A DNA stretch of 64,000 nucleotides from Pectobacterium carotovorum (GTDB lineage: Bacteria > Pseudomonadota > Gammaproteobacteria > Enterobacterales > Enterobacteriaceae). The stretch covers positions 171,005 through 235,004 of the forward strand of contig NZ_FQWI01000009.1 in NCBI RefSeq assembly GCF_900129615.1, read 5' to 3'. Under the pieces are notes generated by a model. The model did no database searches and was not told where the DNA came from. It saw nothing but the letters and a program-made list of their open reading frames with translations. Below, in pieces: positions 28,193-37,552 of this stretch; the stretch's first letter is position 1, and each line of letters opens with the position of its first letter. Position numbers and translations under genes: made by a program.

Positions 28193-29854
28193 ATGAATTT
28201 AGCGAATTGGCGTATTGGCTATCGACTGGGGGCTGGGTTTGCCGTCCTGATTTTGATGTTGTTTATCGTGAGTATCTTTTCCCTGTCTAAGCTATCCGGT
28301 TTCCAGGATGGTGCCAGAGACATTGTGAAAGAGGTTTACCCACAGACGGTGGATGCCAATAGCCTCATTGATAATGTAAACAGCATCCTGGTGGCCTATC
28401 AGCGGCTGATGCTGGTATCGGGTGAGGATAAAATCAAGGAAAACGTCGACCGTGTGAATGGGTTCCGTCAGGAGATTGGCCGCCTGCTGGATAAGCTGGA
28501 AAGCCAAACTGTTGAAGAGCATTCGGTCACCCAGTTACGTGCTATCCGCGCAATCCGTACTGAATTTTTGAAATCCGGTGACAAAATTATCAGCGAAGTG
28601 GTGGCAGGCAATCGGGAAGCGGCGATTGAGGAGTTCAACAACAACTTGAATGTCACCCAACGTCAGTACCGCGATGCGGTAAGACAATTGGTGAATTATC
28701 AAGATGATGCAATGGATACCTCCATTGAAGCGATGGCGGAGGTATACAGCAACACCCGCATGATTTTGTTGCTTATTTTAGCGCTGGGTGCCGTATTTGG
28801 CGCACTGATTGCCTGGTCAATTACGCGCAGCGTAACCCGACCGATACAGCAGGCTTTGCAAGTGGCAGACAGAGTGGCACAGGGCGACCTGACCTCACGT
28901 ATCACTGTTACCAGCAAAGATGAAACCGGATTGCTGCTGCAATCGTTGGATCACATGAACACCAGCCTGAGCACGATTGTCGGGCAGGTACGTGACGGGG
29001 CGGAAACGATCTCGACAGCGGCCTCGCAAATCGCCGCAGGTAATCAGGATTTGTCATCGCGCACCGAAGAGCAGGCCAGCTCGCTGGAAGAAACGGCGGC
29101 GTCGATGGAACAGCTGACGTCTACCATTAAGAACACGGCGGAAAATACCCAGCAGGCAACAGACATTGCGAATAAAGCCTCTGGTGCGGCGAAGCAAAGC
29201 GGTGACGTTATGGTTTCCGTGACGCAGAAAATGCGCGGCATTCGCGATTCATCCCAGCGTATGGCGGAAATCATCGGCGTGATTGACGGCATTGCGTTCC
29301 AGACCAACATTCTGGCGTTGAACGCCGCGGTTGAAGCCGCGCGTGCGGGCGAGCAAGGGCGTGGCTTTGCGGTGGTGGCGGGGGAAGTACGTTCTCTGGC
29401 ACAGCGCAGTGCGACCGCCGCACGGGAGATCAAGGATTTGATCGACGACTCCGTGAGCAAAATTCAGGAAGGTATGTTGCTGGTGGATACCGCCGAAGAA
29501 ACGATGAGTGGATTAACGGGCTATGTGCGGGATGTGAATGAGATCATCAGTGAAATCTCGCAGGCCAGTCGTGAGCAGAGCGATGGGATTAACCAGATGA
29601 ATCTGGCGGTTGGGCAGATTGATACCACGACCCAGCAGAATGCGGCTCTGGTTGAAGAATCGGCCTCTGCGGCGCTGTCTCTACAATCACAGGCCTCTGT
29701 TTTGGCGGAAGCGGTAAGCGCGTTTAAATTGCAGTCATATGGCAGCGGCAAAACCGCTTCTTATGCACCCGCACCAACGCGCACGCCAACGCTGTCTTTA
29801 GCGCCAGCGGCAGCGAAAGACAAGGGAAATAACGGCGACTGGACGACGTTCTAA
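28193..29854 (+). CDS. Methyl-accepting chemotaxis protein 2
   Basis: A 553-residue chemoreceptor paralogous to the one at 25883. TM1 is at about 11-32, the periplasmic sensor at about 33-187, TM2 at about 188-211, then HAMP and the cytoplasmic signalling domain. The signalling part is nearly identical to receptor 1, while the periplasmic domain differs at many positions ([19 protein letters not shown] against [18 protein letters not shown]), so the two probably sense different ligands. The C-terminus ends in GDWTTF, a variant of the NWETF pentapeptide that tethers CheR and CheB, so this is a high-abundance-type receptor. AAGGAG precedes the ATG. Confidence 0.95.
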   Translation: MNLANWRIGYRLGAGFAVLILMLFIVSIFSLSKLSGFQDGARDIVKEVYPQTVDANSLIDNVNSILVAYQRLMLVSGEDKIKENVDRVNGFRQEIGRLLDKLESQTVEEHSVTQLRAIRAIRTEFLKSGDKIISEVVAGNREAAIEEFNNNLNVTQRQYRDAVRQLVNYQDDAMDTSIEAMAEVYSNTRMILLLILALGAVFGALIAWSITRSVTRPIQQALQVADRVAQGDLTSRITVTSKDETGLLLQSLDHMNTSLSTIVGQVRDGAETISTAASQIAAGNQDLSSRTEEQASSLEETAASMEQLTSTIKNTAENTQQATDIANKASGAAKQSGDVMVSVTQKMRGIRDSSQRMAEIIGVIDGIAFQTNILALNAAVEAARAGEQGRGFAVVAGEVRSLAQRSATAAREIKDLIDDSVSKIQEGMLLVDTAEETMSGLTGYVRDVNEIISEISQASREQSDGINQMNLAVGQIDTTTQQNAALVEESASAALSLQSQASVLAEAVSAFKLQSYGSGKTASYAPAPTRTPTLSLAPAAAKDKGNNGDWTTF

Positions 29855-29894
29855 GGCTGTCTTTCTCTGTAAAACAGTAAAAAGGTAAAACACC

Positions 29895-29922
29895 AACGCC
29901 ACCGTTTTTCGGTGGCGTTTTA
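29895..29922 (+). terminator. Intrinsic terminator after chemoreceptor gene 2
   Basis: Perfect 9-bp stem AACGCCACC/GGTGGCGTT with a 7-base loop followed by a short T run. It lies between the convergent chemoreceptor gene and ysgA. Confidence 0.88.
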
Positions 29923-29956
29923 GATCGTGGATAAGAACGAAAATGGTGTGACGGCG

Positions 29957-30784
29957 TTACGCTACGCCGTTTTTCTGGAACCATGCCAGCATACGTTGCC
30001 AGCCGTCGCGTGCGGATTCTTCATGATAGCTGGGGCGGTAATCGGCATGGAAAGCGTGCCCGGCATCGGGGTAGACGATGATGTCTGCCACCGCGTTGGC
30101 CGCACGCAGCGCCTGCCGCATGGTATCAACCTGTTCCAACGGAATGCCTTCATCTTTTGCGCCGTACAACCCCAGCACGGGGGCTTCCAATTCCGTGGCG
30201 ATATCAACCGGATGCTTGGGGCTATTCAGCGTTTTCTCACCCGTACACTTGCCGTACCAGGCAACGGCCGCCTTGAGCTGTGGGTTGTGCGCGGCGTAGA
30301 GCCAGGTGATGCGTCCGCCCCAACAGAAACCCGTTATCGCCAGCTTACTGGCGTCGCCGCCCTGTTTAATCGCCCAGTTGGCGGCGCGATCGAGATCGGA
30401 CAGCACCTGCGTATCAGGCACCTTGTAAACCAGCTCGGTCAGGATTTGCTGAATGTCGTTATAGTGGCTGGGGTCGCCCTGACGAAAATACAGTTCTGGC
30501 GCAATGGCCATGTAGCCCTGCTTGGCCAGCCTGCGGCAAACATCCTGAATGTGTTGATGAACGCCGAAAATCTCCTGCACCACCAGAACGATAGGGTACG
30601 GCCCGTCGTGGTTTGCCGGTCTGGCGATATACGCGGGTAGCTGCTCACCCTGAGAAGGAATGGTGGTTTCACTGGCAACAATACCGGCAGAATCTGTCGT
30701 AATGATGGAGGAGGTCTGCGGTTCCACCGCTGGGGATAACCCTTGGGGAAGATGTGTGAAGGTCGTCTGTTCATCAGTCTTCAT
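29957..30784 (-). CDS. ysgA: Dienelactone hydrolase family protein YsgA
   Basis: A 275-residue cytoplasmic alpha/beta hydrolase similar to E. coli YsgA (271 residues). The catalytic triad of dienelactone hydrolases is visible: nucleophile Cys in ITGFCWGGR (about 155), Asp in YGAKDEGIP (about 205) and His in DAGHAFHADY (about 240). The natural substrate is not known. The ATG at 30784 has AGGAGAT upstream. It is divergent from udp across a 331-bp control region, as in E. coli, where metE is the next gene; here two chemoreceptor genes lie between. Confidence 0.93.
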   Translation of the reverse strand: MKTDEQTTFTHLPQGLSPAVEPQTSSIITTDSAGIVASETTIPSQGEQLPAYIARPANHDGPYPIVLVVQEIFGVHQHIQDVCRRLAKQGYMAIAPELYFRQGDPSHYNDIQQILTELVYKVPDTQVLSDLDRAANWAIKQGGDASKLAITGFCWGGRITWLYAAHNPQLKAAVAWYGKCTGEKTLNSPKHPVDIATELEAPVLGLYGAKDEGIPLEQVDTMRQALRAANAVADIIVYPDAGHAFHADYRPSYHEESARDGWQRMLAWFQKNGVA

Positions 30785-30920
30785 TACGCGATCTCCTGTT
30801 ATCGGCCGATTTTCATGGAAAGAGGGATTTCAGAATATCCATGATAAATACTATCAATGATTAAAGAATCTACACTAGAAGACAATTAATCGGCAAAAAT
30901 GACGTCCTTATCTAACAATT

Positions 30921-30936
30921 AGTGATTTTTGTCACA
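30921..30936. promoter_or_regulatory. CRP site, upstream copy
   Basis: AGTGATTTTTGTCACA matches TGTGA-N6-TCACA at 9 of 10 positions. Confidence 0.8.
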
Positions 30937-30972
30937 TTTTTTATGTATGTTGATGTTTGTTTCTTTTTCATC

Positions 30973-30988
30973 GGTGACTGCCGTCACT
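30973..30988. promoter_or_regulatory. CRP site, promoter-proximal copy
   Basis: GGTGACTGCCGTCACT matches TGTGA-N6-TCACA at 8 of 10 positions. CytR would be expected to bind between the two sites; GTTGAT near 30950 is a weak half-site candidate. Confidence 0.7.
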
Positions 30989-31115
30989 TAAAAAAACGTA
31001 ATGATGCGCTAGAGTCTTTTTATTGAACGGACGCTGACTGGCTGCGAAAGGCAGCATAGATGAGGCGTCCGGCGCGATTTCTCTCAATACCCAATTGATT
31101 GCCCGGGAGGCAGTT

Positions 31116-31886
31116 ATGTCTACATCTGATGTGTTCCATCTTGGTCTGGTCAAGAACGATTTACAGGGCGCGACGCTGGCTATCGTCCCCGGCGATCCTG
31201 AGCGTGTTGAAAAAATTGCTCGCCTGATGGATAACCCGGTACATCTGGCATCACACCGTGAATTTACGTCCTGGCGTGCAGAGTTGGATGGCAAGGCGGT
31301 GATTGTTTGCTCGACCGGTATCGGCGGCCCGTCAACATCAATCGCGGTAGAAGAATTGGCACAGCTCGGCATCCGGACTTTCCTGCGCGTCGGCACGACG
31401 GGGGCGATTCAGTCCGGCATCAACGTCGGAGATGTGTTAGTGACCACCGCCGCTGTTCGCCTTGACGGCGCGAGCCTGCACTTCGCACCAATGGAATTCC
31501 CAGCCGTTGCTGATTTCGGCTGTACCACCGCGCTGGTGGAAGCGGCGAAGGCCTCGGGTGCGGCGCTGCACGTGGGCATCACCGCGTCTTCCGATACGTT
31601 CTACCCCGGTCAGGAACGCTATGACACCTTCTCTGGACGCGTTGTACGCCGCTTCCGCGGCTCGATGGAAGAATGGCAGAGCATGGGCGTGCTGAACTAT
31701 GAAATGGAATCCGCTACGCTGTTGACCATGTGCGCCAGCCAGGGGCTGAAAGCGGGCATGATCGCGGGCGTGATCGTGAACCGTACCCAGCAGGAAATCC
31801 CGGATGCGGCGACCATGAAACTGGCCGAAACCACCGTCATCAAGGTGTTGCTGGACGCGACTCGCCGCTTGTTAGCTGCTGAATAA
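31116..31886 (+). CDS. udp: Uridine phosphorylase
   Basis: Udp phosphorolyses uridine to uracil and ribose 1-phosphate in pyrimidine salvage. I start at the ATG at 31116 ([11 protein letters not shown]), which follows GGGAGG; this gives 256 residues against 253 in E. coli. The phosphate-site loop [14 protein letters not shown] with the substrate Arg, CSTGIGGPS, and the uracil/ribose-site [12 protein letters not shown] are all present. The upstream region has the paired CRP sites of CytR-regulated nucleoside genes. Confidence 0.97.
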   Translation: MSTSDVFHLGLVKNDLQGATLAIVPGDPERVEKIARLMDNPVHLASHREFTSWRAELDGKAVIVCSTGIGGPSTSIAVEELAQLGIRTFLRVGTTGAIQSGINVGDVLVTTAAVRLDGASLHFAPMEFPAVADFGCTTALVEAAKASGAALHVGITASSDTFYPGQERYDTFSGRVVRRFRGSMEEWQSMGVLNYEMESATLLTMCASQGLKAGMIAGVIVNRTQQEIPDAATMKLAETTVIKVLLDATRRLLAAE

Positions 31887-31908
31887 GCACAAAAATTGAT
31901 GGTATTTT

Positions 31909-32035
31909 GGGCTGGCTATCATCGATGCCAGCCCGTATCCTGATAGCCTCTTCAGGTTCATCGGGTTAACCTGCACCGTGCTTAGCGCGTGTAATACGGT
32001 TGCCTTGCTCGCCTTTCAACCTCGCAAGGAGATGT
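31909..32035 (+). other. Structured leader before the phosphatase-like gene
   Basis: The gap between udp and the next gene can form several stems: GGGCTGGC/GCCAGCCC (31909-31916 with 31927-31934), CCTGA/TCAGG (31939-31943 with 31952-31956), CAGGTT/AACCTG (31953-31958 with 31968-31973) and ACCGT/ACGGT further on. The second and third overlap and are mutually exclusive, a feature of switches. I match it to no known riboswitch. The first hairpin could simply be the udp terminator, though it lacks a T run. Confidence 0.4.
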
Positions 32036-32818
32036 ATGACCGAACCAACGTTGCTCCATCCCTCTTTATTACCGCTGGACGGCGGAATCAATTTCCGCGA
32101 TTTAGGCGGCAACCGCGCTGCTGATGGGCGGCTTATCCGACACGGTAAACTTTTTCGCTCCGGCTCGCTGGATCTGCTGAGTCAGGCTGACTGCGAACAC
32201 CTTGCTGGCGTACCTATTTCTCACGTGGTGGACTATCGGGATGCTGATGAAATTGCGCAGAAGCCTGACATATTGTGGACGGGGGCTAATTATCACGCTT
32301 ATCCGGCCAACCCATTACGCCACGAAGTGACGGCCAATCTGGATTCACTGGGGTCTGATGTGCTGGCGGCGTTTGATTCCCGGGCATTCATGTTGGAGCT
32401 CTACCGCCGTTTGCCTTTCAATAACTCGGCCTATACACAGTTGGTGTCGCTGTTATTACGGCCGGATGAGGGCGGGCTAGTGCAGCACTGCGCCGTGGGC
32501 AAAGATCGTACGGGTATCGGTTCGGCGCTGGTGATGTTTGCGCTGGGTGCGGATGAACAGACGGTGATGGAGGATTACCTGCTCACCGAGACGACGCTGA
32601 CGCCCTTCCGCCAGCAGCTACTGACACATCTGTCGGCAACGCTGAATGAGAAAGCGCTGGGACAGTTCTCTTATGTGCTGTCGGTGCAGGAAGAGTTCAT
32701 TGTGACGGCGTTGAAGGCCATCTACGAACGACACGGTTCGATCGATAGCTGGCTTGAAGTGGAATACGGTCTGGATAATCGTGCGCGGAATTATTTGCAG
32801 GATAAGTATCTGGCGTAA
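32036..32818 (+). CDS. Tyrosine/lipid phosphatase-like protein (Y_phosphatase3 family)
   Basis: A 260-residue protein of the bacterial tyrosine/serine-phosphatase family. The N-terminal NFRDLGG motif (about residue 19) is the family mark, and the catalytic loop HCAVGKDRTGIG (about 150-162) fits H-C-x5-R. DYRDADE near 65 is also conserved. Relatives dephosphorylate phosphotyrosine or phosphoinositides; the substrate here is unknown. I start at the ATG at 32036, which has AAGGAG six bases before it; an in-frame start 36 bases earlier is weaker. It follows udp on the same strand and is convergent with ppc. Confidence 0.88.
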   Translation: MTEPTLLHPSLLPLDGGINFRDLGGNRAADGRLIRHGKLFRSGSLDLLSQADCEHLAGVPISHVVDYRDADEIAQKPDILWTGANYHAYPANPLRHEVTANLDSLGSDVLAAFDSRAFMLELYRRLPFNNSAYTQLVSLLLRPDEGGLVQHCAVGKDRTGIGSALVMFALGADEQTVMEDYLLTETTLTPFRQQLLTHLSATLNEKALGQFSYVLSVQEEFIVTALKAIYERHGSIDSWLEVEYGLDNRARNYLQDKYLA

Positions 32819-32883
32819 GGTCTTCTTCATCTTATTGGCGAATCTCTTCATTATCACCGCGTAACTGATTTTTCCGCAAAAAA

Positions 32884-32912
32884 GGCCGGTCAAATGACCG
32901 GCCCCTATTTTT
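32884..32912. terminator. Bidirectional terminator between the phosphatase gene and ppc
   Basis: A 9-bp stem GGCCGGTCA/TGACCGGCC with a tight loop, preceded by a run of A and followed by CCTATTTTT, so it can terminate both converging transcripts. Confidence 0.9.
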
Positions 32913-32959
32913 ACTTACTACAAGTTTTGCTGTCTGTTTAGCTTTTGCTGCCTGCGCAA

Positions 32960-35599
32960 TTAACCTGTATTACGCATGCCCGCTGCGACACCAGCGATCG
33001 TCACCATCAGCGCCAGTTCCAGATCGGCATCTGGCTGTTCCTGCTGGCGTGAACGATGTAGCAACTCAGCCTGCAGCACGTTCAGGGGATCGGTATAGAC
33101 GTTACGCAGTGCGATCGACTCGGCGATCCACGGCAGATCCGCCATCAGGTGATCGTCGTTGGAGATCGCCAGCACGACGTTAATATCGGCGGCTAACTGA
33201 TCGCGCAGCTGTTTCCCTAACGGCCACAGTTTCTCTTCTACCAGACGCTGATCGTAATACTCCGCCAGCCACAGGTCGGCTTTGGCGAACACCATCTCCA
33301 GCATGCCGATACGCGTCGAGAAGAACGGCCAGTCGCGGCACATGGCTTCCAACTGTTCCTGCTTGCCGTCATCCACCACTTTCTGCAATGCGGCACCCGC
33401 ACCCAGCCACGCTGGCAGCATCAGACGGTTCTGCGTCCAGGCAAAAATCCACGGGATAGCGCGCAGGCTTTCCACACCGCCGTTCGGACGACGTTTGGCC
33501 GGACGTGACCCCAGCGGCAGTTTGCCCAGCTCCAATTCCGGCGTCGCTGCGCGGAAGTAAGGGACGAAATCCGGGTTCTCACGCACGTAGCCACGGTACA
33601 TCTCGCAGGACACGCGAGAAAGATCGTCCATCACCTCGTGCCATTCCTGTTTTGGTTCCGGCGGTGGCAGCAGGTTCGCTTCCAGAATCGCACCGGTATA
33701 CAGCGCAAGGCTGCTGATGGTGACTTCCGGCAGGCCGTATTTAAAGCGGATCATCTCGCCCTGTTCCGTCACGCGCAGGCCACCTTTCAGGCTACCCGGC
33801 GGTTGTGACAATAGCGCTGCGTGAGCCGGTGCGCCACCGCGACCGATAGAACCACCGCGTCCGTGGAACAGCGTCAGTGCGATACCTGCTTTCTCACAGG
33901 TTTTGATCAGCGCGTCCTGTGCACGGTACTGCGCCCAAGAGGCAGCCATCACGCCCGCGTCTTTCGCAGAGTCGGAATAGCCGATCATGACCATCTGCTT
34001 GCCCTGAATAAAGCCGCGATACCAGTCGATGCTCAGCAATTGCGTCATGACATCATCAGCGTTGTTCAGGTCGTCCAGCGTTTCAAACAGCGGCGCGACC
34101 GGTAGGGCGAACGGGCAACCGGCTTCTTTGAGCAGCAGGTGAACGGCCAGCACATCGGAAGGCGTGCGTGCCATTGAAATGACATAGGCTGCGACTGAAC
34201 CGATGGGCGCTTTGGCGACGACACGACAGGTATCCAGCACTTCTTTGGTATCCGCGCTCGGCTCCCAGTAGCGCGGCAGGAGCGGGCGCTTAGAGCTGAG
34301 TTCACGGATCAGGAAGGCCTGCTTATCGGACTCTGACCAGCTTTCGTAGTCGCCCAGACCCAGATAGCGGGTAATCTCGGCCAGCGCTTCGGTGTGGCGG
34401 GTGCTTTCCTGACGGACATCGATGCGTACCAAAGGCACACCGAAGCAACGTACGCGACGCAGCGTATCCAGCAGGCGACCATCGGCGATGATGCCCATGC
34501 CGCAGGTTTTCAGCGATTGGTAGCAGGCGTGGAGCGGTTCCCACAGCTGTTCGTTGGTAATCAGCAGATCTTTAGGCGGCAGACGCTCTTCACCTGTCAG
34601 GCGCGCTTCCAGATAGCTCAGCGTACTGCTCAACTGAGAACGCAGTGACTTCATGATGGCGCGGTACGGTTCTTGTACCTCGCTACCACCAGCAAGTTCC
34701 AGCAGCTCCGGTGTACACTCGGACATCGACAGCTCGGAAACCAGCACCTGAATATCACGCAGGAACAGATCGGCGGCTTTCCAGCGGCTGAGTAACAGCA
34801 CGTGGCGAGTAACTTCCGCCGTGACGTTCGGGTTACCGTCGCGGTCGCCACCCATCCAGGACGTAAAGCGCACCGGAACCGCATCAACGGGCAGACGATA
34901 GCCGAAAGCCTGTTCCAGCTGTTCATCCAGTTCGCGTAAGAATGCAGGTACGCCTTCCCACAGGCTGTTTTCCACCACGGCGAAGCCCCATTTGGCTTCA
35001 TCTACCGGGGTAGGACGAATTTTACGGATTTCATCGGTATGCCAGGACTGCGCAATCAGCTGGCGCAGGCGGCGCATGATCTGATTGCGTTCATAATCAG
35101 CCAGATCGTTGTGGTCGAGCTGCTTGAGGCAGGTATTCACTTCTACCAGCTTGTGGATCAGCGTCCGACGGGTAATTTCGGTCGGGTGTGCGGTCAGCAC
35201 CAGCTCGATCGACAAGGATTCTACGGCGTCACGGATATCGCGTTCGGTCAGATCTTTGCTTTCCTTCAGGCGCTCAAAGGCGTTGGAAAGCAGTGCCGGG
35301 TTACTCGCGGCTTCACCGTGCGGTGAAATCGTATGATATTGCTCAGCGGTATTGGTCAGGTTAAGGAACTGGCTGAATGCGCGGGCAACGGGCAACAGTT
35401 CATCGTTAGACAGGTTTTGCAGCGTAGTCAGCAACTCCTGACGATGTTTTTCATTACCTGCGCGGGAAGACTTTGACAACTTGCGGATTGTTTCGACTTT
35501 ATCAAGGATGTTTTCACCCAGTGCTTCCTTGATGGTATCGCCGAGCAGCTTGCCGAGCATACTGACGTTACTGCGCATTGCGGAATATTGTTCGTTCAT
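32960..35599 (-). CDS. ppc: Phosphoenolpyruvate carboxylase
   Basis: Ppc makes oxaloacetate from PEP and bicarbonate, replenishing the TCA cycle. The 879-residue protein (E. coli 883) contains the catalytic His region [15 protein letters not shown] (about 133-147), [16 protein letters not shown], the Gly-rich mobile loop [14 protein letters not shown] (about 578-591), and the C-terminal GMRNTG needed for activity and allosteric control. AGGGTAACT precedes the ATG. In E. coli argE is the next gene; here a three-gene sugar-acid islet separates them. Confidence 0.98.
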   Translation of the reverse strand: MNEQYSAMRSNVSMLGKLLGDTIKEALGENILDKVETIRKLSKSSRAGNEKHRQELLTTLQNLSNDELLPVARAFSQFLNLTNTAEQYHTISPHGEAASNPALLSNAFERLKESKDLTERDIRDAVESLSIELVLTAHPTEITRRTLIHKLVEVNTCLKQLDHNDLADYERNQIMRRLRQLIAQSWHTDEIRKIRPTPVDEAKWGFAVVENSLWEGVPAFLRELDEQLEQAFGYRLPVDAVPVRFTSWMGGDRDGNPNVTAEVTRHVLLLSRWKAADLFLRDIQVLVSELSMSECTPELLELAGGSEVQEPYRAIMKSLRSQLSSTLSYLEARLTGEERLPPKDLLITNEQLWEPLHACYQSLKTCGMGIIADGRLLDTLRRVRCFGVPLVRIDVRQESTRHTEALAEITRYLGLGDYESWSESDKQAFLIRELSSKRPLLPRYWEPSADTKEVLDTCRVVAKAPIGSVAAYVISMARTPSDVLAVHLLLKEAGCPFALPVAPLFETLDDLNNADDVMTQLLSIDWYRGFIQGKQMVMIGYSDSAKDAGVMAASWAQYRAQDALIKTCEKAGIALTLFHGRGGSIGRGGAPAHAALLSQPPGSLKGGLRVTEQGEMIRFKYGLPEVTISSLALYTGAILEANLLPPPEPKQEWHEVMDDLSRVSCEMYRGYVRENPDFVPYFRAATPELELGKLPLGSRPAKRRPNGGVESLRAIPWIFAWTQNRLMLPAWLGAGAALQKVVDDGKQEQLEAMCRDWPFFSTRIGMLEMVFAKADLWLAEYYDQRLVEEKLWPLGKQLRDQLAADINVVLAISNDDHLMADLPWIAESIALRNVYTDPLNVLQAELLHRSRQQEQPDADLELALMVTIAGVAAGMRNTG

Positions 35600-35812
35600 A
35601 GTTACCCTGACCCATCCCTACCATTTTTGTAAGTTTATTTCACTTGACATATTTTGACGCACTGCCTCCATCTAGCCACGATAAGGCGGGTTCGTCAATT
35701 GACGATTCTTTCTTCTCCTTATTCTTTGTACTTGCATTGAGGCGGGCTTGGCAATTTGTGAAATTTAATTACAGAGGCGCGGATATTAGAGGGACTTATT
35801 AGCAGGGGAACG

Positions 35813-35836
35813 TCGCGGGGCGCAGCGGCCCCGCGA
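35813..35836 (-). terminator. GC-rich hairpin after the PTS gene
   Basis: Perfect 9-bp stem TCGCGGGGC/GCCCCGCGA just after the EIIBC stop codon on the minus strand. It lacks a T run, so it may be an mRNA 3' stabiliser or a Rho-linked end rather than a classical terminator. The rest of 35600-35842 should hold the ppc promoter. Confidence 0.5.
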
Positions 35837-35842
35837 GCGCGG

Positions 35843-37231
35843 TTACGACTGTTTGGACGCTCTGACGACCAGAATATAAGTCAGAGTAAAAGAAAGCACG
35901 ATGGCGATAGCCATGCCGGAGACCGCGTAGCTAAAGTACGGGCCGATATAGGCTGGCAGGCTGAAAATACTCGACAAGATGTAGCCATACAGCCGGACAC
36001 CGAAGTACGCGATAAAGGCCGAGGCGATGGAGCTGGCAATAGTTGCGGAGATAAACGCTTTTTTATACTTCGTCAGTACGCCGAAGAGTGCAGGTTCGGT
36101 AATACCGAGCAGCGCAGAAACACCAGCAGACAGCACGACGGATTTATCCTGACGGGTTTTGGCATGGAAGTAGATGGCAAACGTGGAACCCGCAATCGCC
36201 ATATTAGCCATACACATCATTGGCATCAGCATATCAAAGCCCTGATTGCTGAAATTTTGCAGCGCAATGGGCGTCATCGCGTGATGCATGCCAGTCAGGA
36301 TAGCGACAGGCCGAATCGCACCGACCACGAAACCAGCAAAGATAGACGACACATCGAACAGGCTCTGAATAAACAGTGCCAGCAGTTTACCGAGGTAGAT
36401 CCCGAATGGCCCGATAATGGTGAGCGACACCAGTGCGGCGATAAACAACGTCAGCGTTGGGGTAAACACGGTTTTCAGCACCGAAGGCATGATGCGGTCG
36501 ACCCAGCGGTGGATATAGCTCAGTGCCAACACAGAGAAAATCACTGGGATGACGCTGGCGGCATAGTTGAACACTGGAATGGGCAGCGCACCCATGAAGT
36601 AAAAGGCGCTGACCGCATTAGGGCTATTGCTGGCTAGTGCCTTCGCCGCTTCTATCAACGACGGGTACATCAGGCAGGCTGCAACAGCCGCTGCCAGATA
36701 TTCGCTTGTTTTAAAGATCCTGGCTGCGGAGATGGCGAGGAAGAAAGGTAAGAAATAGAACACACCGCTGGCGATCAGGTCGAGGACGATCACGGTATCG
36801 GTTTTGGCAGAGACCACTTTCAAGGCGATCAGCCCTGCCAGCAGCCCTTTGATCATCCCGGCACCCGCGATAGCAGGGACGATCGGACCAAATACGCCGG
36901 AAACGGTATCCATGAACAGCGAAATCAGCCCCTTCTTCTGCTTCTGCACGTCTGGCTGCGATGTCGCTGTAGGCGAAAGCGTTGTGGAGGAAAGCTGGGC
37001 GTTCAGCAGTTCGTAATACTCATTGACCTGCGGCCCGATAATAATCTGAAACTGTTCACTCTGGTGTTGCGCACCTAATATACCGGGCAGATTTTTGATC
37101 GCCTCGGTTTGCACTTTACTTTCATCAATTAAATCAAACCGAAGCCGCGTCATGCAGTGCCAGGCTTTATTAATATTTTCGCTTCCGCCAACCAGTTTAA
37201 TGATTGACTGAATAACGTCATTTTTTCCCAT
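35843..37231 (-). CDS. PTS sugar permease EIIBC (beta-glucoside/sucrose family)
   Basis: A 462-residue phosphotransferase permease of the glucose-sucrose superfamily. The EIIB domain (about 1-85) has the phosphorylated Cys in NKAWHCMTRLRF (about 26) and IIIGPQVNEYY; after a Ser/Thr/Gln linker the EIIC domain (about 105-455) has some ten membrane segments and the conserved GITEPALFGV. No EIIA domain is present or encoded nearby, so it likely uses EIIA-Glc (Crr). I start at the ATG at 37231, with GGGGAG eight bases upstream. It is divergent from the rspA-like gene, suggesting it imports the sugar or sugar acid processed there. The substrate cannot be read. Confidence 0.9.
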   Translation of the reverse strand: MGKNDVIQSIIKLVGGSENINKAWHCMTRLRFDLIDESKVQTEAIKNLPGILGAQHQSEQFQIIIGPQVNEYYELLNAQLSSTTLSPTATSQPDVQKQKKGLISLFMDTVSGVFGPIVPAIAGAGMIKGLLAGLIALKVVSAKTDTVIVLDLIASGVFYFLPFFLAISAARIFKTSEYLAAAVAACLMYPSLIEAAKALASNSPNAVSAFYFMGALPIPVFNYAASVIPVIFSVLALSYIHRWVDRIMPSVLKTVFTPTLTLFIAALVSLTIIGPFGIYLGKLLALFIQSLFDVSSIFAGFVVGAIRPVAILTGMHHAMTPIALQNFSNQGFDMLMPMMCMANMAIAGSTFAIYFHAKTRQDKSVVLSAGVSALLGITEPALFGVLTKYKKAFISATIASSIASAFIAYFGVRLYGYILSSIFSLPAYIGPYFSYAVSGMAIAIVLSFTLTYILVVRASKQS

Positions 37232-37552
37232 GAAATAAACTCCCCGCATAGCCTTATGTTATTTTTGGCCGAATTATTTCCACCGATAGTAAAAACTTAA
37301 AGAAGAAAAAACAAACCAATAAAACATGAAGTTCGTCACATGGTTAGTCTATAAGGGGTTTTTGTTGCCATTATTCGATAATTGGTCTGGTTTTTTAATC
37401 AATTAGATGGCTTTTTCAAACCAAAATAAATCTTTTAAATAAGAGGTTTACAATAAAAGAAAAAATAAGTAGAAAACAAAAAAAGAAACTGATTTTAGAC
37501 TGTGTTTTTGCCGGGTATAGCTATTCCGGTAAATGCTCTGGAGGATATTTTT
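37232..37552. promoter_or_regulatory. Divergent control region of the EIIBC and RspA-like genes
   Basis: 321 AT-rich bases with no gene. GGTCTGGTTTTTT and AAACCAAAATAAA lie around 37390-37430 and form a loose inverted arrangement that could bind the neighbouring GntR/HutC-type regulator. A TCACA half-site near 37337 might be half of a CRP site. Neither is strong enough to call. Confidence 0.4.

Larger units (their letters stand above)
30785..31115. promoter_or_regulatory. ysgA-udp divergent control region
   Basis: 331 bases without a gene. It holds two CRP-type sites (30921-30936 and 30973-30988) with centres 52 bp apart. A candidate minus-10 TAGAGT lies at 31010-31015, giving a start near 31022 with the CRP sites near -41.5 and -93.5. 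That is the geometry known for the CRP/CytR-controlled udp and deoP2 promoters of E. coli. Confidence 0.7.

Noticed and set aside
28018..28290. 90-codon plus-strand frame ahead of chemoreceptor gene 2
   Set aside because: It overlaps the receptor start in another frame, has no good ribosome site, and lies in the untranslated leader.
31938..32000. Resemblance to a thiamine (THI-box) riboswitch on the minus strand (ACCCGATGAACCTGA)
   Set aside because: The CTGAGA core and the P2/P3 pairing are absent, and the match is on the strand opposite to the neighbouring genes.
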